Shown in pieces: positions 34,760 through 41,847 of a DNA stretch of 64,000 nucleotides. Origin of the DNA: Mesoflavibacter sp037029465 (lineage in GTDB: Bacteria > Bacteroidota > Bacteroidia > Flavobacteriales > Flavobacteriaceae); assembly GCF_037029465.1 (NCBI RefSeq), contig NZ_JAYMEM010000028.1, positions 131,236 through 195,235 on the forward strand, in the 5' to 3' direction. The notes beneath the pieces are model-generated. The model was given only the letters and a program-made list of their open reading frames with translations. It made no database searches and had not been told where the DNA came from. Every line of letters starts with the position of its first letter. Positions within the stretch are counted from its first letter, which is position 1. Both the position numbers and the translations under genes were made by a program.

Positions 34760-35179
34760 TTAAAACATCTCTCTTCCAGAAAAATGGAAAGCACCTTCTA
34801 TAGCTGCATTCTCATCACTATCACTTCCGTGTACTGCATTTTCTCCTATAGATTCTGCGTACATTTTTCTAATAGTTCCTTCTGCTGCTTCTGCTGGATT
34901 TGTAGCTCCAATTAAAGTTCTAAAATCTTCTACTGCATTATCTTTCTCTAAAATAGCAGCTACAATAGGACCACGTGTCATATACTCTACTAACTCTCCA
35001 AAGAAAGGTCTTTCTTTGTGAATAGCATAAAATGCTTCTGCATCTTGCTTAGTCATGTGAGTTAATTTCATTGCTACGATTCTAAATCCTGAAGCATTAA
35101 TTTTTTCTAAAATTGCGCCAATGTGTCCTTTTTCTACAGCATCTGGCTTAAGCATTGTAAATGTTCTATTAGTTGCCAT
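34760..35179 (-). CDS. ndk: Nucleoside diphosphate kinase
   Basis: A 139-residue enzyme that equalises nucleoside triphosphate pools. The phosphorylated His117 lies in NAVHGSDSDE; TFTMLKPDAV at the start and RPFFGELVEYMTRGP are also conserved. The length is normal. It is monocistronic, with a well-formed promoter and a terminator. Confidence 0.97.
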   Translation of the reverse strand: MATNRTFTMLKPDAVEKGHIGAILEKINASGFRIVAMKLTHMTKQDAEAFYAIHKERPFFGELVEYMTRGPIVAAILEKDNAVEDFRTLIGATNPAEAAEGTIRKMYAESIGENAVHGSDSDENAAIEGAFHFSGREMF

Positions 35180-35244
35180 TTTATTGTTTTAGTTTTAATT
35201 TCAACTTTTAATAACAAACCTATTTTCAGCTTGTTAATTTTGTG

Positions 35245-35274
35245 CAAAAGTAAGGCATTTATTAAGAAAAACAA
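35245..35274 (-). promoter_or_regulatory. ndk promoter
   Basis: On the minus strand TTG and TACTTTTG are separated by 19 bp, matching the TTG-N19-TAnnTTTG pattern. The predicted start leaves a leader of about 60 bases. Confidence 0.65.
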
Positions 35275-35311
35275 CAAATTCAATTATTAAAAAATTGTAT
35301 ATTCGTGCGCT

Positions 35312-36331
35312 ATGACAAAACAAGATATTTCTGAAATTAAATCGCTTTTAGCTTCGCCTAAAAAAATAGTTATTGTAACTCACAAAAATCCTGATGGAGA
35401 CGCTATTGGCTCTAGCTTGGCGTTATTTCATTACTTAACAAAAATCAATCATTTTGTAACTGTTATTACACCTAATGATTACCCAGATTTTTTAAAATGG
35501 GTTCCTGGTCAAGACTTAATTTTAAAGTTTGATTCGCAAAACAGTCAATCTGTAGAAGCTTTAAATAACGCAGATATTATCTTCACTTTAGATTTTAATG
35601 CCTTTCATAGAGCTGGAGATATGGAGAATACACTTGCGGAAAATAAGTCATTAAAAATTATGATTGACCATCATCAACAACCAGATCCTTATGCCAAATA
35701 CACCTATAGTGATGTTAGTATGAGTTCTACCTGCGAGATGATTTATAATTTTATTGAAATGTTAGGCAATTTAGACCATTTAGATAGCAATATGGCAACA
35801 GCTATTTATTTAGGTATCATGACAGATACTGGTTCTTTCAGATTCAATTCAACAACTAGCAGAACACACCGCGTTATCGCAGATTTAATCGATAAAGGTG
35901 CTGAAAATACTTTTATTCATAATCAAGTTTATGACACCAATAGTTATAACCGTTTGCAGCTATTAGGTTGTGCGTTAAGTAACTTAAAAGTATTGCCAGA
36001 ATATAGAGCTGCTTATATAACGTTGACACTAAGCGAACTTCAAAAATTTGATTACAAAAAAGGCGATACAGAAGGATTTGTAAATTACGCTTTATCATTA
36101 AATAATATTGTTTTAGCTGCTATTTTTATAGAAGACGCACAACAAAATATTGTAAAGATTTCTTTACGCTCTAAAGGAGATTTCTCTGTAAATTTAATGT
36201 CTAGATCTCATTTTGAAGGTGGCGGACATACTAATGCTGCTGGCGGAAAAAGTGATTTACCAATTAAGGAAACTGTTGAAAAATTTATTAGTATATTACC
36301 ACAATACAAATCGGCATTAAATGAAGCTTAA
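35312..36331 (+). CDS. nrnA: DHH phosphoesterase (NrnA-type nanoRNase/pAp phosphatase)
   Basis: A 339-residue two-domain hydrolase. DHH-domain motifs are HKNPDGDAIGSS (about 25-36), LDFNAFHR and MIDHHQQ (about 117-123), and the DHHA1 motif GGGHTNAAGG is near 310. NrnA enzymes degrade RNA of two to five nucleotides and dephosphorylate pAp, completing RNA turnover and recycling sulfur-assimilation by-product. The last 11 bp overlap gldI. Confidence 0.92.
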   Translation: MTKQDISEIKSLLASPKKIVIVTHKNPDGDAIGSSLALFHYLTKINHFVTVITPNDYPDFLKWVPGQDLILKFDSQNSQSVEALNNADIIFTLDFNAFHRAGDMENTLAENKSLKIMIDHHQQPDPYAKYTYSDVSMSSTCEMIYNFIEMLGNLDHLDSNMATAIYLGIMTDTGSFRFNSTTSRTHRVIADLIDKGAENTFIHNQVYDTNSYNRLQLLGCALSNLKVLPEYRAAYITLTLSELQKFDYKKGDTEGFVNYALSLNNIVLAAIFIEDAQQNIVKISLRSKGDFSVNLMSRSHFEGGGHTNAAGGKSDLPIKETVEKFISILPQYKSALNEA

Positions 36332-36869
36332 TCACTATATATTTATTTTTTTTGGACTGCTTATTATAGGCTGTAAAAGTCCCGAAGCACGTAAACCAAT
36401 TACCGTGTCTTCAGGAAGTTTTATAGACCAATCTGTTGCCCGTAACAAAGCTTTAAACCAAAAAGAAATTGAAAAAATAGAAACCATAATTGCCAGCCAA
36501 CCTGATAAAGAATTTAAAAATTCAGGAAACGGTTTTTGGTACTATTACAATACAAAAGTTGAAAACGATAGTTTGCAAACACCAGGTTTTGGCGATATAA
36601 TTAACTTCAATTACAATGTAAAAACCTTAGATAGCAATGTTATTTACACTAAAGAAGAAATAAAAACGCAAAACTACGCTATGGATCAAGAAGAAATTTT
36701 TACTGGTCTTCGCGAAGGTTTAAAACTTTTAAAAGAAGGAGAAACTGCTACATTTTTATTCCCTTCGCAAAAAGCATATGGTTATTATGGAGACGAACAC
36801 AAAATAGGTATTAACACACCAATTATGTGTCAAGTAACCGTAAATAAAATCACTAAAAATCAAGACTAA
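36321..36869 (+). CDS. gldI: Gliding motility lipoprotein GldI (FKBP-type prolyl isomerase)
   Basis: A 182-residue lipoprotein (lipobox IIGC, Cys18) with a C-terminal FKBP domain (about 75-180), including GDIINFNYNV and LREGLKLLKEGETATFLFPSQKAYGY. It matches GldI, needed for gliding and protein secretion in flavobacteria, presumably by folding T9SS parts in the periplasm. It overlaps nrnA by 11 bp and is followed 11 bp later by a second, larger prolyl isomerase. Confidence 0.9.
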   Translation: MKLNHYIFIFFGLLIIGCKSPEARKPITVSSGSFIDQSVARNKALNQKEIEKIETIIASQPDKEFKNSGNGFWYYYNTKVENDSLQTPGFGDIINFNYNVKTLDSNVIYTKEEIKTQNYAMDQEEIFTGLREGLKLLKEGETATFLFPSQKAYGYYGDEHKIGINTPIMCQVTVNKITKNQD

Positions 36870-36880
36870 ACCAAATAACA

Positions 36881-38086
36881 ATGAACCTAATAAAAAAACA
36901 AATGAAATTTTTACTTATCGCTTTTATTGCCAGCTTTTCGGCAATGTCGTGTCAAGACAAATATCCTGATTTACCAGACGGACTTTACGCCGAGTTTAAG
37001 ACCAACAAAGGTACTATGGTTGCTAAATTATTTTATGACAAAGTACCTGTTACTGTTGCTAACTTTGTAGGTCTTGCAGAAGGAACACATCCAAAATTAG
37101 CAGACTCTTTAAAAGGTAAACCATTTTATAATGGCATTACTTTTCATAGAGTGATGGACAAATTTATGATACAAGGTGGCGACCCAACAGGAACTGGTAT
37201 GGGTAGTGCTGGCTATAAATTTTATAGTGAATTTGACACTAGCCTAAGCCATGATAAAGCAGGTATTTTATCCATGGCTAACTCTGGTGGATTAGACACT
37301 AACGGAAGCCAGTTTTTTATTACCGAAGTACCAAAAACTAACCTAGATGCTTTTTATGCAGACGGAAGTTTTAAAAACTGTAACATGCCAAGAACAAGCT
37401 GTCATACAGTGTTTGGAGAATTAGTAAAAGGACTAGAAGTACAAGATACCATATCTAATGTAAAAACAAATAACACCAAACCTGTTGAGCCTGTTATTAT
37501 AGAAGAATTAAATATTATAAGAAAAGGTGCCGATGCAAAAGCATTTGACGCTGCAAAAGTATTTACCGAAAAAGAACCTTTATTACCTCAACGCTTAGAA
37601 GAGCAACAAGCTGCTATGCAAGAAAAAATTAAAGAGCAAGCAAAAATAGCTGGTAAAGCCTTTATCGAGAAAAATAAAGATATGGAAGGTGAAGTTATAG
37701 AGTCGCCTACTGGATTAGTGATGATTTTAAACAAAGCCAAAGATGGTGTAACACCAAAAAGCACCGATAATGTCTTAATACAAAGTACAGGTTACTTTGA
37801 AAACGGAAACTTGTTTTACACTACAGATGCAGAAGTAGCAAAAGCTACAAACACCTATAACGAACAAGCAGATAAAGCTGGTGCATATGAGCCTTTCCCT
37901 ATGATTTATAACGAGTCTGCTACGCTTGTACCAGGTTTTAGAGAAGCTATGCTAAAAATGAACATTGGCGACAAAGCCCGTATTTTTGTACCAAGTTATT
38001 TAGGGTACGGACCAAACGGACGCGCACCACGTATACCACCAAATGCTAATTTAGTATTTGATTTAGAAATTGTTGGTATTAAATAA
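36881..38086 (+). CDS. Cyclophilin-FKBP fusion prolyl isomerase (lipoprotein)
   Basis: A 401-residue protein that carries two unrelated prolyl isomerase folds in one chain. Residues about 35-210 are a cyclophilin (YNGITFHRVMDKFMIQGGDP, then GSQFFITEV), and about 270-401 are an FKBP (LVPGFREAMLKMNIGDKARIFVPSYLGYG). A helical linker (about 230-265) joins them. The signal sequence ends at AMSC (Cys24), so it is probably a periplasmic lipoprotein. Adjacent gldI suggests shared work on envelope proteins. Confidence 0.92.
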   Translation: MNLIKKQMKFLLIAFIASFSAMSCQDKYPDLPDGLYAEFKTNKGTMVAKLFYDKVPVTVANFVGLAEGTHPKLADSLKGKPFYNGITFHRVMDKFMIQGGDPTGTGMGSAGYKFYSEFDTSLSHDKAGILSMANSGGLDTNGSQFFITEVPKTNLDAFYADGSFKNCNMPRTSCHTVFGELVKGLEVQDTISNVKTNNTKPVEPVIIEELNIIRKGADAKAFDAAKVFTEKEPLLPQRLEEQQAAMQEKIKEQAKIAGKAFIEKNKDMEGEVIESPTGLVMILNKAKDGVTPKSTDNVLIQSTGYFENGNLFYTTDAEVAKATNTYNEQADKAGAYEPFPMIYNESATLVPGFREAMLKMNIGDKARIFVPSYLGYGPNGRAPRIPPNANLVFDLEIVGIK

Positions 38087-38107
38087 CACCACAAAAAAAC
38101 ATAAAAT

Positions 38108-38137
38108 AAAAAACCACCTTTTTAGGTGGTTTTTTTA
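38108..38137 (+). terminator. Terminator after the cyclophilin-FKBP gene
   Basis: AAAAAACCACCT pairs with AGGTGGTTTTTT around a four-T loop. It closes the nrnA-gldI transcript. Confidence 0.9.
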
Positions 38138-38276
38138 TAAATATACGTAGACCTACGTATTGATTTTCATACATAATAAGTTAACTTTGTTTAACAATCG
38201 GTAATGCGAATTGTAAACTCGCTTTATCTTTACATTGCCAATAATTAGGAAAAACAGAACCGAATTATAAACTAAG

Positions 38277-38663
38277 ATGAAATTTTATTTATTAGCTTTA
38301 ATATTAATCATTTTTACTTGCTCTAATACAAGTCGAAATTTTAAGTTTTTAAACTCTAAACTAATTCAACAAAAAAATGATACGATTCAATTCATTCCTA
38401 AAAGGAATTTTAATGGGAAATGTAATAACGACTGTGTTGTGTTTGTTGCAAATAATGAATCTGTTAAATCAGTTAATGGAATAACTAATAACGCCGAATA
38501 TGATTATCAACTATTTATAGGTTGTCCAACCAAATATAGACTGATAAAAAATCGTGAATATACATTTATTGCCCAGGAATATTTTACGAGTAAATGCGCT
38601 ATCTCTACTGATAGTTTAATTAATACGAAGAGATACAAATTGATTAAGATGATTGAAAAATAA
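38277..38663 (+). CDS. Orphan small lipoprotein, unknown function
   Basis: A 128-residue protein with lipobox-like IFTC (Cys15) and a body with several cysteines (CNNDC, GCPTKY, SKCAIS), so disulfides are likely. I recognise no family. Its 190-bp upstream region contains TATCTTTAC near 38225 as a possible promoter box. It is followed at once by a long structured inverted repeat ending in GTTAAAC. A small orphan gene plus such a 3' element resembles a mobile gene cassette, and it is alone between two terminators. Confidence 0.6.
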   Translation: MKFYLLALILIIFTCSNTSRNFKFLNSKLIQQKNDTIQFIPKRNFNGKCNNDCVVFVANNESVKSVNGITNNAEYDYQLFIGCPTKYRLIKNREYTFIAQEYFTSKCAISTDSLINTKRYKLIKMIEK

Positions 38664-38768
38664 CTACTGGCAACAATGTATAAATTCACTGCAATTTTCT
38701 ATCTTTCAGCTCAATCGGAAAATCGTACCGATTTTCCGCAACTGAAATTTATACGCTAACGTTAAACG
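38664..38768 (+). other. Cassette-site-like (attC-like) inverted-repeat element
   Basis: Two nested inverted repeats follow the orphan gene. The outer arms are TGTATAAATTC (38677-38687) and GAAATTTATACG (38744-38755). The inner one is GGAAAATCG-TAC-CGATTTTCC (38718-38738), a perfect 9-bp stem. The outer flanks are GGCAAC on the left and CGTTAAAC on the right; the latter contains GTTRRRY, the core of integron attC sites. The left flank does not match the attC core fully, and no integron integrase is in the window. It is not a normal terminator because the T-run is missing. Confidence 0.5.
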
Positions 38769-38772
38769 AAAC

Positions 38773-38804
38773 AAAAAAAGCCCAGCAAAAACTAGGCTTT
38801 TTTT
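38773..38804 (-). terminator. Terminator after pepD
   Basis: On the minus strand AAAAAAAGCC-TAG-TTTTTG-CTG-GGCTTTTTTT, with one mismatch and a seven-T run. Confidence 0.82.
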
Positions 38805-38820
38805 ATTATTATCTACTTCC

Positions 38821-40281
38821 CTATTTCTTTGGGATTTCTTTTAAGATTTCTAACACAAATTTCCAATATTTTTGAGCAGAGCTTATTTGAGCGCGCTCAT
38901 CTGGGCTATGTGCACCTTTAATATTTGGTCCAAAACTAATCATTTCCATATCTGGATAATTTTGTCCTAAAATACCACATTCTAATCCTGCATGGCAAGC
39001 TGCAACGTGTGGCTTTTCGTTATTTAAACGCTCGTAAACATTTGTAACCACTTTTAAGATAGATGCATCCATATTTGGTGTCCAACCTGGGTAATCTCCA
39101 GAAAACTCTACTTCGCAACCTGTTAATTCAAACGTTGCGCGTAAAGTATTGGCTAAATCTAGTTTAGAACTCTCTACAGAGCTACGTGTTAAACACGCAA
39201 TTTCTATCTCGCCATCTTTTATAGTTACTCGTGCTATATTATTAGACGTTTCTACTAATTCTGGAATATCTGCACTCATACGGTATACACCATTTAATGC
39301 CGCATAAATTGCTCTGGTTACACCTTCTTGCACACCTAAATCCATAATTTTTTCTGGTGTTTCAGTTTTAGTGACCAAAATCTCTAAATCTGGCTCCATG
39401 GTTTTAAGTTCCTTCTTTATGGTATTGGCTTGCTCTTTCATTTCAGCTAAAAAAGCTTCTTCATGTATAGCATCTATTGCTACAATTGCTTTACTCTCGC
39501 GTGGAATAGCGTTACGTAAACTACCGCCTTCAATTTGAGAGATACGTAAACCAAAGTTTTCAAAACCATCAAATAACACACGGTTCATAATTTTATTGGC
39601 GTTACCTAAACCTTCGTGTATTTGCATACCTGAATGTCCTCCTTGTAATCCTTTTACCTCAACTTGATAACCGGTTTTAAATTCTGGTGTTTCTTCTTCT
39701 TCATAAGTACGTCTTGCAGTTACATCTACTCCACCAGCACAACCAACACCAATTTCGTCATCTTCTTCGGTATCTAAATTCAATAAAATATCACCAGTTA
39801 ATAATCCGCCTTTTAATCCCATTGCGCCAGTCATTCCGGTTTCTTCATCAATGGTAAATAAAGCTTCTATTGCTGGATGTGGTATATCTGTACTTTCTAA
39901 AATAGCCATAATGGTAGCAACACCTAAACCGTTATCTGCACCAAGTGTTGTTCCTTTTGCTTTTACCCAATCACCATCTACATACATATCGATACCTTGC
40001 GTATCAAAATCAAAAACCGTATCGTTATTTTTTTGATGTACCATATCTAAATGCGATTGCATTACAATGGTTACACGATCTTCCATTCCTGCTGTTGCTG
40101 GCTTTTTGATGATTACGTTTCCTACTTCGTCTTCTATAGTTTCTAAACCTAACTTAGCTCCAAAATCTTTCATAAATTTTATAACGCGTTCTTCTTTTTT
40201 AGAAGGTCTTGGTACGGCGTTTAAATCGGCAAATTTATTCCATAATGCTTTAGGCTCTAAGGCTCTTACGTCTTGACTCAT
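38821..40281 (-). CDS. pepD: Aminoacyl-histidine dipeptidase (PepD, M20C)
   Basis: A 486-residue metallopeptidase that cleaves Xaa-His and other dipeptides. Zinc-site motifs are QSHLDMVHQ (about residue 80), LGADNGLGVAT, DEETGMTGA and the late CHAGLECG. I start it at MSQDVRALEP; an upstream in-frame ATG adds 13 unlikely residues. It stands alone, ends at a terminator and is preceded by a region full of REP-like sequences. Confidence 0.94.
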   Translation of the reverse strand: MSQDVRALEPKALWNKFADLNAVPRPSKKEERVIKFMKDFGAKLGLETIEDEVGNVIIKKPATAGMEDRVTIVMQSHLDMVHQKNNDTVFDFDTQGIDMYVDGDWVKAKGTTLGADNGLGVATIMAILESTDIPHPAIEALFTIDEETGMTGAMGLKGGLLTGDILLNLDTEEDDEIGVGCAGGVDVTARRTYEEEETPEFKTGYQVEVKGLQGGHSGMQIHEGLGNANKIMNRVLFDGFENFGLRISQIEGGSLRNAIPRESKAIVAIDAIHEEAFLAEMKEQANTIKKELKTMEPDLEILVTKTETPEKIMDLGVQEGVTRAIYAALNGVYRMSADIPELVETSNNIARVTIKDGEIEIACLTRSSVESSKLDLANTLRATFELTGCEVEFSGDYPGWTPNMDASILKVVTNVYERLNNEKPHVAACHAGLECGILGQNYPDMEMISFGPNIKGAHSPDERAQISSAQKYWKFVLEILKEIPKK

Positions 40282-40353
40282 AATTTTATTTTTATTGAAA
40301 CACAAAAGTACAAAATGCACTATGGATTAATTACTTTTTTAAGTTGAAATTAT

Positions 40354-40616
40354 GAGATTCTTCGCTGCGCTCTGAATGACAAGAAAAAAAACATCCACAT
40401 TACTTTTGTCATTCTGAAGGAGGAACGACTGATGAATCTCTTATGATTAATATTAATAAGATTCTTCGCCTTCATTTCGACTGCGCTCAATGTGACAGCT
40501 CTGAATGACAAAAAGAAACCATTTAAACAAACATCAACTTTAGTCGTTACTCCTGATGGAAGTGACATCCTTTTTTATTTGGTCACTGAGCGTAGTCGAA
40601 GTGATCAAATAAAAAA
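40354..40616. repeat. REP-like palindromic repeat cluster
   Basis: The 412-bp gap between pepD and the DUF3810 gene contains several related pieces. 40354-40380 reads GATTCTTCGCTGCGCTCTGAATGAC, inverted variants are at 40406-40440 and 40459-40511, and a long hairpin lies at 40571-40616 (TTTTTTATTTG...CAAATAAAAAA around CACTGAGCGTAGTCGAAGTG). The 23-mer at 40581-40603 recurs, inverted, at 50764-50786. Dispersed repeats of this kind are common in flavobacterial intergenic DNA. No gene is seen here. Confidence 0.8.
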
Positions 40617-40693
40617 GATATAACGGACAGCAGGAACCAACCTTTTAAAAAAACCTGAACGATTGGTCCTAATTTTAATTATTTTTGAAGTCT

Positions 40694-41761
40694 ATGCGAA
40701 AACACACCAAATTATTTTTAACGGGATTAATTGTACCTACCTACATTTTGGTACAACTTGCCAAGCGTTTTCCTGAATTTGTAGATCGAAATTATAGCGA
40801 AGGATTATACCCATTTTTATCTAAATGTTTTAGATATGTTTTGGGTTGGCTACCGTTTAGCTTTGGAGATTTTGTCTATGGTATTGGCATTTTTTTAATG
40901 CTAAGATGGTTAGTTTTAAACCGAAAACGTATTTATAAAGACACCATAAAATGGTTGTTAGATGTTGGTGCAGTTTTGGGTGTTGTGTATTTTGCATTTC
41001 ATCTACTTTGGGGATTTAATTATTACCGTAATCCATTGCATAAAAACTTAGGTTTGGAAGACGATTACACTACAGAACAACTACTTTCTGTCACCAAAAA
41101 ACTAATTGAAAAATCTAACAATTTACAATTACATATCGCTAAAAACGATACAGTAAAAGTCGTTTTACCGTACACAAAAACCGAAATTTTAAAACAAACT
41201 CCGAATGGTTATAAAGTGTTGGAGAAAGAATTTCCGCATTTAGAATACCATCCAAAAAGTTTAAAAAAATCGATATTTAGTTTACCACTAACTTATATGG
41301 GTTTTAGCGGATATTTGAATCCTTTGACTAATGAAGCGCAGGTAGATTATTTAATTCCGGAGTATAAATTCCCAACAACTTCAGCTCACGAGATTGCCCA
41401 CCAATTGGGTTACGCTTTAGAAAACGAAGCCAATTTTATGGGGTTTTTAGCATCGGTAAACAATCCAGATATTTATTTTAAATATTGCGGTTACACCTTT
41501 GGACTTAGACATTGTTTAAGAGAAGTCTACAAACGTAATCCTGACACTTATTTTGAATTAGTTGAAACCATAAATCCTGGAATTATTAAAAACTACCAAG
41601 AAGTGCAAGACTTTTGGGATAGTTACAAAAACCCATCAGAGATTTTCTTTAAAAGCACATACACCACTTATCTAAAAGCCAATAACCAAGCAAAAGGTAT
41701 GGAAAGCTACAGCTATGTAGTGGCATTACTAGTAAATTACCTACAAAATAAAACACTTTAA
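40694..41761 (+). CDS. DUF3810-like membrane protein with metalloprotease motif
   Basis: A 355-residue protein with N-terminal membrane helices (about 8-115) and a soluble domain carrying SAHEIAHQLGY (near residue 232), a zincin-type HExxH, followed by NEANFMGFL where a third ligand Glu could lie. The family resembles DUF3810, of unknown function, but the motif suggests a membrane-bound metallopeptidase. I use the ATG at 40694 rather than a TTG three codons earlier. Confidence 0.82.
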   Translation: MRKHTKLFLTGLIVPTYILVQLAKRFPEFVDRNYSEGLYPFLSKCFRYVLGWLPFSFGDFVYGIGIFLMLRWLVLNRKRIYKDTIKWLLDVGAVLGVVYFAFHLLWGFNYYRNPLHKNLGLEDDYTTEQLLSVTKKLIEKSNNLQLHIAKNDTVKVVLPYTKTEILKQTPNGYKVLEKEFPHLEYHPKSLKKSIFSLPLTYMGFSGYLNPLTNEAQVDYLIPEYKFPTTSAHEIAHQLGYALENEANFMGFLASVNNPDIYFKYCGYTFGLRHCLREVYKRNPDTYFELVETINPGIIKNYQEVQDFWDSYKNPSEIFFKSTYTTYLKANNQAKGMESYSYVVALLVNYLQNKTL

Positions 41762-41847
41762 AAAAGTTAAAATTTTACACTTCATTTTGAATAGGTAGCC
41801 TTAAGACTTATCTTTAATGTCTTTAAGACTTTAAACTAACTATTCTT

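Noticed and set aside
38664..38768. Ordinary terminator of the orphan lipoprotein gene
   Set aside because: The nested stem is long and not followed by a T-run; a separate normal terminator for pepD lies next to it.
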